This document shows, piece by piece, positions 6,127-14,318 of a stretch of DNA of 41,896 nt. A program made the translations under genes and the position numbers. How positions within the stretch are numbered: position 1 is the stretch's first letter; the number at the start of each line of letters is the position of its first letter. Origin of the DNA: a virus; the IMG/VR virus record IMGVR_UViG_3300047509_000127, positions 1-41,896 of that record; one strand, given 5' to 3'. The notes under the pieces were generated by a model that had not been told where the DNA came from, did no database searches, and saw only the letters and a program-made list of their open reading frames with translations.

Positions 6127-7169
6127 AAATCTTTACTGACCTACATCACGGCAGTCTTTTCGAGTCACTAAGAATCTTGTTTGAAGATCGTTTAGGCCAT
6201 GAACTCTATCGTCCGATTGGTAAGGAGTGGCAGGATGCTGGATTTTGGGAGATAGCTCGTCCCTATAACAACGCTGCCGACACCACCGATCAGTATCTAG
6301 GCTTCCATACCGGTGTTTGGAATGCTGAAAAAGCCCTAAATGGATCAAGAGAAGAACTCGGTGACGGCATATACAGCGTTTTTGATACCTTTCACGGTGT
6401 TAAACAGAAAGCCATCACCTTTGAGGAGTTCAAAAAGCACAACTTTGACCTAATCCTCGCTACCTATCCCACCCACGGGACCGTCTATAAGAACTTAAGG
6501 GACCTTTACCAGCCGCAAGCTAAGCTCGCAGTCCAAATTGGCAATGGTGACCGCGATCCAAGCGAGGATCTAGCCGTTACGGACAATATTTTATATTCCG
6601 TGACCGACCCAAAACCCAAATCCGCATCAAACTACGTCATTTACCACCAAGAATTCAACCTTAAACCATTTCTAGCCGCCCGTAGGGTCACTCTTAAGAA
6701 AAAGATCGTCAATCTTATGCCACTACTAGTCGGAGAATCCTTAGAGTATTGGAACATGTTACGTGACGCCTTTCCAGAATTTGAGTATGAGTCTTGGGGA
6801 CCAGGAAATGAGTTGGGTAGTCTCCACAGTTTGAGAGAAATCGCCGATAAGATGGCTGAGGCAATGTTTGTCTTTCACGTGAAGTTCTTTGATGGATACG
6901 GGCACCTAATTCATAACGCCTACGCTGCCGGTAGACCTGTCCTAACTGTTGGTAGAGCCTACCAAGGAAGAATGGGCGGTAAACTATTTAGCCCTCGTAT
7001 CACTGGTATAGACCTAGACGAATCGGAGTGGAAGGAAGAACTCGAATTCTGGTCCCAACCTATCAACAACGAAACCTTAAGACGAAGTGCGGCGGCAAGG
7101 TTTGATACGGTGGTAGATTTCGCTAAGGAAGCGGAGGAAGTCCGATCATGGATACAGAACTTACGGTAG
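6123..7169 (+). CDS. Glycosyltransferase-like protein, second of three
   Basis: 348 residues from ATG 6123 (ATGA overlap with the preceding gene); an earlier in-frame ATG at 6099 is buried in the previous gene. It begins MKIFTDLHHGSLFESLRILF, a pattern I associate with phage GT-B-like proteins, and carries GYGHLIHNAYAAGRPVLTVG (about residues 258-277), equivalent to the nucleotide-sugar-binding end of GT-B folds. Function is inferred from fold-like motifs and context; the acceptor is unknown. Confidence 0.65.
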   Translation: MKIFTDLHHGSLFESLRILFEDRLGHELYRPIGKEWQDAGFWEIARPYNNAADTTDQYLGFHTGVWNAEKALNGSREELGDGIYSVFDTFHGVKQKAITFEEFKKHNFDLILATYPTHGTVYKNLRDLYQPQAKLAVQIGNGDRDPSEDLAVTDNILYSVTDPKPKSASNYVIYHQEFNLKPFLAARRVTLKKKIVNLMPLLVGESLEYWNMLRDAFPEFEYESWGPGNELGSLHSLREIADKMAEAMFVFHVKFFDGYGHLIHNAYAAGRPVLTVGRAYQGRMGGKLFSPRITGIDLDESEWKEELEFWSQPINNETLRRSAAARFDTVVDFAKEAEEVRSWIQNLR

Positions 7170-8548
7170 ATCCTAAGCAGCTAGTCCAAGACGAGTCCGC
7201 TTTGGGACTTCAGTCACTTTTCTTTTTTGATAAATACATTCTTGGATACAAAGAAATGGTTGAGCCACTGCACCGTGACATGACAACTTTCGTATCTACC
7301 AATAAACATCGTAATAAGCTATGTCTTCTTCCCCGTGGCAGCTTTAAGTCCTCCTGTATCACTGTTGGGATGTCTGTTCAAGAAGTCACTAGTGATCCCA
7401 ATATTCGTATCCTAATAGCCTCTGAGACCTACGCTAACGCCCAGAAGTTCTTAAGAGAGATAAAGGGGCACTTCGTAGGTAATACTAACTTTAAGGACCA
7501 CTACGGGGACTTTATGGCCGAGGTGGGATGGACTGAGACTGAGATCACTGTCTCTAGACGTACCAAGAACTTTAAAGAACCGACTATCACAACCGCTGGT
7601 TTAGACGTGACCAAAGTTGGTATGCACTACGACCGGATCATCATTGATGATCCTGTTTCTCAGAGTAATGTCACGAACAATGACCAGATCGAAAAGACTT
7701 TAGAGTGGTGGAAGCTCCTTTTCTCACTTCTAGAACCAACTGGTAGGATGATTGTTATTGGTACGAGGTGGCACTATGATGATTTGTACGGGTATATCAT
7801 CGAGAATGAACAGGACCATTTCGATGTTTTGCACCGCCAGGCGATTCAAGCTGATGGAACTCTGCTCTTTCCGGAACGTTTGACACACGAGTTCCTAGAA
7901 ACACAACGTAAGCGCCAAGGGTCGTATATTTTCTCTTCGCAGTATCAAAATACCCCAATCTTAGACGAAGACGCGGTACTAAAAGGCGTCCAGAAATACT
8001 TTCCTGAGAACTTAATGGGCCGTAAGTTATATAAGTTTATGATGATCGACCCCGCTGTTTCAGAGAAGGAAAGTGCCGACTACACCGCGTTTGTGGTAGT
8101 TGGGGTGGACGAAGAAAAGAACTGGTGGGTGTTGGATGCTATCCATAAACGTTGTCTACCAGGAGAGTTAATCGACACTGCCTTTAGTCTATATACACTA
8201 CACCGACCTCTTATCGTTGGAGTCGAGGTCCAAGCCTTCCAGAAAGTTCTGGTATATATCTTTAATCAAGAGATGGTTAAGAGACAGATCCACCTACCAA
8301 TTCGTGAGGTTAAGGCCGACACCGATAAGTTTAGGAGGGTCCTTAATCTGCAACCACGAGTCGAGGAAGGGAAGCTCTTTATTCGTAATGACCATGCCGA
8401 CCTTGAACAAGAAATGCGTAGGTTTCCTCGTGGTAAACACGATGACCTTATTGACGCCTTAGCATCTCTTGATCAATTAGTTTATTACCCCCAACCGGAA
8501 CGCCGCACTCCCGTCTATGTTCCGGAAAATGATGTGACGGGTTATTAG
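7148..8548 (+). CDS. terL: Terminase large subunit
   Basis: 466 residues. The ATPase domain shows Walker A-like LLPRGSFKSSC (about residues 58-68), Walker B YDRIIIDDP (about 159-167) and the coupling motif VIGTRWHYDDLYG. The RNase H-like nuclease domain follows with MMIDPAVSEKESADYTAF (first Asp), GVEVQAF and PRGKHDDLIDAL near the C-terminus. This is the motor that cuts and packages phage DNA into the prohead. Length is usual. Start ATG 7148 overlaps the upstream gene by 22 bases and has GGAGG in the preceding codons. Confidence 0.97.
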   Translation: MDTELTVDPKQLVQDESALGLQSLFFFDKYILGYKEMVEPLHRDMTTFVSTNKHRNKLCLLPRGSFKSSCITVGMSVQEVTSDPNIRILIASETYANAQKFLREIKGHFVGNTNFKDHYGDFMAEVGWTETEITVSRRTKNFKEPTITTAGLDVTKVGMHYDRIIIDDPVSQSNVTNNDQIEKTLEWWKLLFSLLEPTGRMIVIGTRWHYDDLYGYIIENEQDHFDVLHRQAIQADGTLLFPERLTHEFLETQRKRQGSYIFSSQYQNTPILDEDAVLKGVQKYFPENLMGRKLYKFMMIDPAVSEKESADYTAFVVVGVDEEKNWWVLDAIHKRCLPGELIDTAFSLYTLHRPLIVGVEVQAFQKVLVYIFNQEMVKRQIHLPIREVKADTDKFRRVLNLQPRVEEGKLFIRNDHADLEQEMRRFPRGKHDDLIDALASLDQLVYYPQPERRTPVYVPENDVTGY

Positions 8549-8556
8549 GAGGTTTA

Positions 8557-8787
8557 ATGATAAATAAAAAGGAATGGGGAATACTAACAACGTTAGAGAG
8601 TCGTAGTGTTTACTACGTCCACCTTAATTGTATGAGCAAGTTCCCTGCGCTTAGTGCGGAAGGTGAAGACTTTCTTCAGACTGCTTCAAAGCATTCTTGT
8701 GATAGAAAGGAGGTTTATGATTCCCCCAGACGGTCTCACACCAGAAGAAGTAACGATAGGCCACATCGGGATGCTGCGGATCTATAG
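8557..8787 (+). CDS. Small protein of unknown function
   Basis: 76 residues, MINKKEWGILTTLESRS onwards. ATG 8557 has a perfect AGGAGG eight bases upstream, directly after terL, so translation is likely. The C-terminal third is Arg/Asp/Ser-rich and lies over the start of the next gene (71-base out-of-frame overlap), so its last 20 residues may be non-functional or the frame may end differently in relatives. Confidence 0.5.
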   Translation: MINKKEWGILTTLESRSVYYVHLNCMSKFPALSAEGEDFLQTASKHSCDRKEVYDSPRRSHTRRSNDRPHRDAADL

Positions 8788-8941
8788 ACAACAGGAAGAT
8801 GATTGGGAGAGAGTAGTAACACTTATGAGATTCGAGCTGTGTTGGCCCATTAGTGATATAGCTTATTCCACCGGACGCACTACGCAGTCAGTACGGTCCG
8901 CGATCTCTCAGATAAAGAAGCGGCTGGAACCTCAGAAGTAG
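8717..8941 (+). CDS. Helix-turn-helix protein (sigma-region-4-like)
   Basis: 74 residues from ATG 8717, chosen because AAGGAGG lies just upstream; an earlier ATG at 8654 has none. The C-terminal half, WPISDIAYSTGRTTQSVRSA followed by ISQIKKRL, looks like the helix-turn-helix of sigma factor region 4. It could regulate late transcription or be a small packaging accessory. It overlaps the preceding gene in another frame. Confidence 0.65.
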   Translation: MIPPDGLTPEEVTIGHIGMLRIYRQQEDDWERVVTLMRFELCWPISDIAYSTGRTTQSVRSAISQIKKRLEPQK

Positions 8942-8942
8942 G

Positions 8943-8948
8943 TATAAT
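8943..8948 (+). promoter_or_regulatory. TATAAT box upstream of portal gene
   Basis: Perfect TATAAT 24 bases before the portal start, immediately after the previous stop codon. No -35 element is visible. Confidence 0.4.
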
Positions 8949-8971
8949 AAGTATTAGATTGGAGATAGAAA

Positions 8972-11203
8972 TTGGCAACTGAAATTCCTAACGATCAAGA
9001 TAAGGCTGTTGAACAGGTTGTTCGACGCCTTAATCTTGCTCAACAACGTCAAAATCCTGACTTTCGGCGCTTTGATCGCTACTACAAACTATTCCGAAGC
9101 TATATCCCGGATGGTCGTTGGCCGTGGCGTAGTAAAATCTTCGTTCCCTACGCTTTTTCTACCGTTATCACCGTTCTTTCCAAGATGGTGGCTAATGACC
9201 CAACGATTGAGTTCGCTCCTCGACCCAAAGACGAGGATCCAGACCAGAAAGTCGTTGAAAAAGCGAAACTTCTTTCCAAACTGTTCTCATATCAGTGGAG
9301 CAACGCCAAGGGATTTGCCAAGCTAGTCGACTGGGTTTTAATTACGCTTATCTTTGGTAAAGGCGTCGTTAAAATCTACTGGCGGTACGAGAAAGATGAA
9401 GTTAAATACAACAAATATGGCGTTCTCGGTCGTAAAAGTGTTGGGGTAAGAAATAAAGTATTGTTTGATGGCCCGGACTTCGATGTCGTTGACCCACTCG
9501 ATCTATTCATAGATCCCCAAGCTAAAAAGGTAGAAGACGCCGTCTGGATTATCCACCGCACTTACCCAACTCTAGAAGAACTTAAAGATATGAAGGACTC
9601 CAATGGAGATCCTTTGTACACCCTTCCTTCAGATGAGGAACTAACTAATTCCAAACTAGACCCCTTCTATAACGAGGGAATGGGTAACTTCAAGCAACGT
9701 CGGGCTAGAGTTACTGGCCCCGTTCCTTCCATTAAAGACACGACTGTCGACCGACTAGAGCTACTTGAACACTGGACTAACGGTGAGGTTGTAACTGTTG
9801 CTAATCAGTCCTACATCGTGCGTAGAGAAGAAAATCCCTTTTGGGATAACAAACACCCCTTTGTTGAAATGGTGGATACCCCACTGCCATTTGACTTCTA
9901 TAAGATCGGTACTATTGAGCCTATCGAAAGGCTCCAGCACGCTCTAAACGATATTAAAAACCAGCGCATGGATAACGTTAACCTTAACCTCAACCGTATG
10001 TGGAAGCTTTCTAAAACTGCGGATGTTGATGAGTATGAGTTAGTTAGTCGCCCCGGTGGAATTATCCATACTGGGGATATGGCTGGGATCGAACCAATCG
10101 AAACTCCAGATGTCACCAATTCTTCCTACACCGAAGAAGAAAACATTAAATATGATATTCAACAAGCTACGGGGGTCTCCGACTACTATGCTAAAGGCGT
10201 TGGAGGGGACTCGGTCACTAACCGCACTGCCACGGGAGCTAAGTTAGTGGTTGAGGAAACAAATACCCGAGTTAAATTTAAGATGAAGTATTTAGATGAT
10301 GCCCTCCAAGCTCTTGGAACTAAGTGGCACGCTAGGAACGAACAATTCATAGATAGTGACCAGGTCCTACGTATCACCGGCGCTAGTGGAACTAAGTTTG
10401 TTAAGTTATCCCCTCAGGATATTCAGGGTGACTACGATATCATTGCAGTCTCTGGTTCTACTGAACCTCTGAATAAGCAGGCGCAAACTACCCAGTATCT
10501 CAACTGGTTCCAACAACTGTTGTCTTCTTACGCGGTTTGGGGGCGACAAGTTCAAGTAGACTGGCATGAGGTTATCACTGAGTTCTCTGATAAGTTTGGT
10601 ATCACCAATCTCGAACGTATTTTCCCAGCGGCCCGCGCTCCTTTACAGCCTGGAGCCACTAAAGGTGGCAATACAGGGATAATTCCCGCGGAACAGCCAG
10701 ATATGACACCCGCTGAGAGTCTACCGCAAGGAATGGTGCCGCCAGAACAAGCTAATGAAACGCAAGCCGCTACCGGAGCTCCAGGGGCCCAGATTATGGG
10801 TGGTGGGGATGAGCAGGAACAGGAAAAGAAACCTGACAGCGTATCCATCCCTGGTAATAGTGCGGTTGGTATCGAAGTACTATTAAATCGCGGGGAGATC
10901 ACTCCAGAACAGGCTGATCAACTTCATCAAATAGTGAGTCTTCCACAGGCCCAGCAACCTCTACATAAAGCTGCTTTAGATGCCCAAAAAGTGCAGCAGA
11001 AAGGGCAGATTGACGTACTGCAACAAAAGCACAATGCAACTAAGTTAGAGGTAGAGTCTGCTCAGACTCATCGTGATAGTCAACTGGCTCATGAACAAGC
11101 GCTGGTTCCCCACCGCGTCGGTATAATGCAAACTCTTCTTAGTAGGATTGGGTTAGGAGGAAAGAATGGTCAAGAACCACCGAACGGAAATAGCCAGAGC
11201 TAA
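8972..11203 (+). CDS. Portal protein
   Basis: 743 residues starting at TTG 8972 with GGAGA nine bases upstream. The N-terminal region (RRFDRYYKLFRSYIPDGRWP, about residues 25-44, then SKIFVPYAFSTVITVLSKMV) and the stretch TPLPFDFYKIGTIEPIERLQ are typical of podovirus-type portal proteins, the dodecameric ring through which DNA enters and leaves the capsid. From about residue 560 the tail is Gln/Pro-rich and then coiled-coil-like (KGQIDVLQQKHNATKLEVES), reminiscent of the barrel helices of P22-type portals. It overlaps the next gene. Confidence 0.9.
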   Translation: MATEIPNDQDKAVEQVVRRLNLAQQRQNPDFRRFDRYYKLFRSYIPDGRWPWRSKIFVPYAFSTVITVLSKMVANDPTIEFAPRPKDEDPDQKVVEKAKLLSKLFSYQWSNAKGFAKLVDWVLITLIFGKGVVKIYWRYEKDEVKYNKYGVLGRKSVGVRNKVLFDGPDFDVVDPLDLFIDPQAKKVEDAVWIIHRTYPTLEELKDMKDSNGDPLYTLPSDEELTNSKLDPFYNEGMGNFKQRRARVTGPVPSIKDTTVDRLELLEHWTNGEVVTVANQSYIVRREENPFWDNKHPFVEMVDTPLPFDFYKIGTIEPIERLQHALNDIKNQRMDNVNLNLNRMWKLSKTADVDEYELVSRPGGIIHTGDMAGIEPIETPDVTNSSYTEEENIKYDIQQATGVSDYYAKGVGGDSVTNRTATGAKLVVEETNTRVKFKMKYLDDALQALGTKWHARNEQFIDSDQVLRITGASGTKFVKLSPQDIQGDYDIIAVSGSTEPLNKQAQTTQYLNWFQQLLSSYAVWGRQVQVDWHEVITEFSDKFGITNLERIFPAARAPLQPGATKGGNTGIIPAEQPDMTPAESLPQGMVPPEQANETQAATGAPGAQIMGGGDEQEQEKKPDSVSIPGNSAVGIEVLLNRGEITPEQADQLHQIVSLPQAQQPLHKAALDAQKVQQKGQIDVLQQKHNATKLEVESAQTHRDSQLAHEQALVPHRVGIMQTLLSRIGLGGKNGQEPPNGNSQS

Positions 11204-11525
11204 GAGCATACAGGAAAAGTTCGCCCTAGCAGTTACAGGATTCGCTGGAACGATGCTTTTCGTGTACATCCACGTAATTGTATTTGCTGTCTGGATTATT
11301 TCCGCGGGATTTGGCCACGACCCGTTTCCGTTTCAGTTCCTTACTATGGCAGTTAGTCTTGAAGCGATCATCCTCTCCACATTGGTGATGATCGGGCAGA
11401 ATACGCAGTCTAAACACGCGGATATACGTGCTGAACTAGACTATCAAGTCAATGTTCAAGCCGAGAAAGAGAATCAGGATATAATTAAGCTACTTAACGA
11501 AATAAAAAACCAGAGAGGTGGGTGA
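11166..11525 (+). CDS. DUF1003 family membrane protein
   Basis: 119 residues with two hydrophobic segments (about 20-45 and 55-78) and the conserved DUF1003 tail: FPFQFLTMAVSLEAIILSTL, MIGQNTQSKHADIRAELDYQ and VN. This family of bacterial inner-membrane proteins has no assigned function. ATG 11166 has AGGAGG six bases upstream and overlaps the portal gene by 38 bases. Carriage inside a morphogenesis operon is odd; it may be a host-derived membrane factor expressed late. Confidence 0.85.
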   Translation: MVKNHRTEIARAKSIQEKFALAVTGFAGTMLFVYIHVIVFAVWIISAGFGHDPFPFQFLTMAVSLEAIILSTLVMIGQNTQSKHADIRAELDYQVNVQAEKENQDIIKLLNEIKNQRGG

Positions 11526-11530
11526 TAAAT

Positions 11531-11731
11531 ATGGAAGAAAACGTACAAACACAGAACCCAGAACCACAAAGCGTTCAGGTTCCTGCTTCTACTCCAGAGG
11601 TGGCTAATGCGCTTACAAACGTGGCTACTGAATTGGAACGAGCTGTTGCAAACGCTAAGAACTCTGTCCTTCAAGAGGTTCGTGCTAAGGTGCAGGAACT
11701 GGTTAACCTTCTAGAAGGTAAAACTAATTAG
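11531..11731 (+). CDS. Small helical protein
   Basis: 66 residues from ATG 11531; GTG 11522 in the same frame is an alternative. A Gln/Pro/Ser-rich N-terminus is followed by one long amphipathic helix (EVANALTNVATELERAVANA onward to LEGKTN). No recognisable family. Position among head genes suggests a minor head or assembly component. Confidence 0.6.
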   Translation: MEENVQTQNPEPQSVQVPASTPEVANALTNVATELERAVANAKNSVLQEVRAKVQELVNLLEGKTN

Positions 11732-11747
11732 AAAGGAAGTGATATAA

Positions 11748-11984
11748 ATGCCTAGATACGTAGACAACCCTTTCAAAGGCTCTCAGAGGGGTAAGGCGGA
11801 CGCTACTAATAATGCGCAGTCGATTAGTGCTTTAGAAAATGATGAGTCCGGTAAAGCCAGCCCAGGCCGGCAGAATGGTGGCAATTACGATCGCAAGCAG
11901 TATGCTGAAGACCTCGAGGAAGTCGGAGACGATAACGATCTCGGGATGTATGGCTATCGTCCTAATGATGCTGTAGGAGTTTAA
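11748..11984 (+). CDS. Hypothetical hydrophilic protein
   Basis: 78 residues, MPRYVDNPFKGSQRGKADAT onwards; acidic, Gly/Asn/Asp-rich and probably disordered. AAGGAAGTG lies upstream of the ATG. It sits between portal and scaffold genes. Function unknown. Confidence 0.6.
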   Translation: MPRYVDNPFKGSQRGKADATNNAQSISALENDESGKASPGRQNGGNYDRKQYAEDLEEVGDDNDLGMYGYRPNDAVGV

Positions 11985-12235
11985 TGAAAGGTAAAAACAT
12001 TATCGTTGCGGAAGACTCTATGTTACGAGAGCTGCTACTTTCCGATGGTTGGAAAGTGGTTTTAGAGCCGTGGTTGCATGATCGTTTAGATGCGGTTAAG
12101 GACCGATTACTAGAGAAGTTAGACTACGATTCTTACCTAGTAACTGTAGGAAAAGCGCAACAAATCAGGGAGATAGTGCAGGAGGTCAACCGCCGTGGAA
12201 ACAGGAAATCCGACGATATCCTTGAACCAGAGTGA
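11984..12235 (+). CDS. Hypothetical small helical protein
   Basis: 83 residues. The ATG shares its first base with the preceding TAA stop (TAATG), so translation is coupled. WLHDRLDAVKDRLLEKLDYD and a C-terminal VQEVNRRGNRKSDDILEPE suggest a helical protein, comparable in size and position to small head-region proteins of unknown role. Confidence 0.6.
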   Translation: MKGKNIIVAEDSMLRELLLSDGWKVVLEPWLHDRLDAVKDRLLEKLDYDSYLVTVGKAQQIREIVQEVNRRGNRKSDDILEPE

Positions 12236-12485
12236 ACTCCCTTCTTTATATAAAGAAGGAGAGTACCAAACTCTCACGCCAAAGGTCATAGCCAACGATC
12301 CGGCTAAATGTGACCACCGATTTGTTATTATGGAAGGAGGAAGCAGAGAGCTTGTTTGTCAATTATGTCCTTATGGGGGATACTTCCGACTTGGAGTAGA
12401 CCTCGACGAATTGAGAGACGGTATTCCTTACTTTAAAGGAGAGAGGGTATATTTTAAACGTGTTGGTAGATCCCCTCTTGGGTAG
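12195..12485 (+). CDS. Small protein with a C-H/C-x2-C metal-site pattern
   Basis: 96 residues from GTG 12195, supported by AGGAGGT nine bases upstream. CDHRF (about residue 39) and CQLCPYGGYF (about 55-64) make a plausible zinc ribbon. It overlaps the preceding gene by 41 bases. Function unknown. Confidence 0.6.
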   Translation: METGNPTISLNQSELPSLYKEGEYQTLTPKVIANDPAKCDHRFVIMEGGSRELVCQLCPYGGYFRLGVDLDELRDGIPYFKGERVYFKRVGRSPLG

Positions 12486-12499
12486 TCGGGCAGTACTAT

Positions 12500-12531
12500 C
12501 CAAGGTGAGGTCTACGAACCTCGTAGCTTGG
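12500..12531 (+). promoter_or_regulatory. Bulged stem-loop before scaffold gene
   Basis: CCAAG (12500-12504) pairs with CTTGG (12527-12531) and CTACGA (12512-12517) with TCGTAG (12521-12526) around an ACC loop, leaving a 7-base bulge. No T-run follows, so it is more likely an mRNA processing or leader element than a terminator. Confidence 0.4.
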
Positions 12532-12582
12532 TACAGCGTAAAAGTCCCAGTCTTGTCCTGATAGACATGAGAAAGGAGATTT

Positions 12583-13317
12583 ATGGATAATCCAGAATCT
12601 CTAGACGTAAATGCGGGGAATGCAGAGACCCCGGCGGGTTCGTCACCAGCAGAACAAACGCCTACTACTCCAGTAGAAACTTCAGCTCCAGAGACAGGAG
12701 AGCCTTCTGAATCAGCACCGTCAGATGCATCTGGCTCAGAATCTTCTGGGGAGCCCAATGTACCGAAGTCTCGACTTGATGAAGTAATTAGAGAACGTAA
12801 CGAACTACGTACTCAGATTCAAAGTCGTGCTCAGGTACAAACTCCGAGCCCTTCGGCTCCTTTCCCTTCCTTTAACCCGGCTGTGGGCTATCCGGAAGAC
12901 CCCAAGGAGTACGCTCAATGGGTGGCTCAGAGCGCGTCAGTCCAGGCTCAAACGAGCGTTGAACTTAACGAGTTCCAATCCAAGTATTCGGACTTTGTTA
13001 AAGACCCCGCTTTTGTTGGAGCTGTCGTTGGCCTCAGACAGAGTGCCGCAGCCGAGGGTAAACCTTTAAGTTTTGCTCAAGCTGCCGACATCTTCATGCG
13101 AGACGTGGCTGGCAAGTACAAGAAAGAAGGGATGGACGAGGTTCGTAACGGTGAGGTCACAAAGACCTCGGCGGTAGTCTCTAAGTCCCAACCAAAGTCT
13201 TCCACCGTTGGAAGCAACGTTAGAAAGTTAACCGCCGCCGATATTGCTGCTCTCCCTAAAAAGGAACAGCAGGCTAAGTGGGGGCAACTTCTAGCGCAAC
13301 TGCAAGAAGATAGTTAG
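12583..13317 (+). CDS. Scaffolding protein (putative)
   Basis: 244 residues directly upstream of the major capsid gene. The first 60 residues are acidic and Ser/Pro/Glu-rich, then VPKSRLDEVIRERNELRTQI forms a coiled coil, and the C-terminus (KLTAADIAALPKKEQQAKWG) is basic and helical. This is the classic plan of scaffolds that template prohead assembly and then leave. Strong GAAAGGAG site before ATG. Confidence 0.75.
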   Translation: MDNPESLDVNAGNAETPAGSSPAEQTPTTPVETSAPETGEPSESAPSDASGSESSGEPNVPKSRLDEVIRERNELRTQIQSRAQVQTPSPSAPFPSFNPAVGYPEDPKEYAQWVAQSASVQAQTSVELNEFQSKYSDFVKDPAFVGAVVGLRQSAAAEGKPLSFAQAADIFMRDVAGKYKKEGMDEVRNGEVTKTSAVVSKSQPKSSTVGSNVRKLTAADIAALPKKEQQAKWGQLLAQLQEDS

Positions 13318-13396
13318 TCCGCTATTAGAAAGAATCGAGATCTAGAGGATAGAGAGATCCTTGTGATCGCAGGACATGAAAGGTGGGTGAGATTAA

Positions 13397-14242
13397 ATGG
13401 CATTAGGTACAAACCAAATGACCACTACGACTGGCGCTAAGTTTTTGCCAGATGTATGGTCAACACAAGTAGTTAAGGCTACCGAGAACAATCTGGTCAT
13501 GGCTGATAAAGTCATGCGATTCGACGAACAGGTCGCGGAAAAAGGTCAGACCTTGCACATTCCAAATGTATCGAACCTTACGGCTAACGATAAGGTTGCT
13601 AATACTCAGGTAACTCTGCAAAGTCCTACCGAGGCCGAACAAACCATCTCCATCAACAAGCACAAAGAGACGTCTTTCGTGATTGAGGATTTGCTTAAGA
13701 CCCAATCTGCGTATAATCTACTTTCGGTGTATACCGATAAATCAGGTTACGCGATCGCCGCACAGTTTGATAGTGATATCATCACTGCTGCGACTTTCAC
13801 ACAGGTTCAAGGTACCGTTAACACTCCGCTTGTTGACTCAGTGATTCTAGCTTCCTTCCAGAAGCTTGACGAGGCTAACGCCCCTGTCACTGACCGTCAC
13901 TTTGTTATCGCTCCGAAAGGAAAGAAAGAGGTGATGAGTATCGACAAGTTCACGCTCCACACTGGCCCCGGTTATATGACTGAGGACTCTCCAATCCTTC
14001 ACGGAGTATTCGGAGATATGTATGGAGCTGACGTGTCTATTTCTATGCAAATTCCAGGAGCTACTGGAACTAGTACCAACAATCTTCTTTTCCATAAAGA
14101 AGCGTTCGCGGCAGCTATGCAAGAACAGCCTCGTGTACAGTCACAATACAAACAAGAGTATCTCGGATGGCTCGTTACCGTGGACACGATCTACGGTGTT
14201 ACTAAGCTTCGCGATAAGTTCGGTGTTGTAGTGCTTGACTAG
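13397..14242 (+). CDS. Major capsid protein
   Basis: 281 residues with a HK97-fold type pattern seen in podovirus coat proteins: ALGTNQMTTTTGAKFLPDVW at the N-terminus, AEKGQTLHIPNVSNLTANDK, VTLQSPTEAEQTISINKHKE, IEDLLKTQSAYNLLS and a C-terminal LGWLVTVDTIYGVTKLRDKF. Forms the icosahedral shell. It follows the scaffold gene and has an AGGTGGG ribosome site. A strong hairpin lies just after its stop. Confidence 0.9.
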   Translation: MALGTNQMTTTTGAKFLPDVWSTQVVKATENNLVMADKVMRFDEQVAEKGQTLHIPNVSNLTANDKVANTQVTLQSPTEAEQTISINKHKETSFVIEDLLKTQSAYNLLSVYTDKSGYAIAAQFDSDIITAATFTQVQGTVNTPLVDSVILASFQKLDEANAPVTDRHFVIAPKGKKEVMSIDKFTLHTGPGYMTEDSPILHGVFGDMYGADVSISMQIPGATGTSTNNLLFHKEAFAAAMQEQPRVQSQYKQEYLGWLVTVDTIYGVTKLRDKFGVVVLD

Positions 14243-14246
14243 TTTC

Positions 14247-14293
14247 GATGTTCTGTCTCTCTAGGCTCTCCTTCCAAGGGAGGCAGAAACATC
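14247..14293 (+). promoter_or_regulatory. Long hairpin after the capsid gene
   Basis: GATGTT (14247-14252) pairs with AACATC (14288-14293), CTG with CAG (bulged A between), and an inner CTCTC/GGGAG stem lies near the tip. No T-run follows. Placed between the capsid gene and a glycosyltransferase, it may attenuate transcription or stabilise capsid mRNA. Confidence 0.5.
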
Positions 14294-14318
14294 TGAACTA
14301 GCTTTAAGGAGAAAAGTT

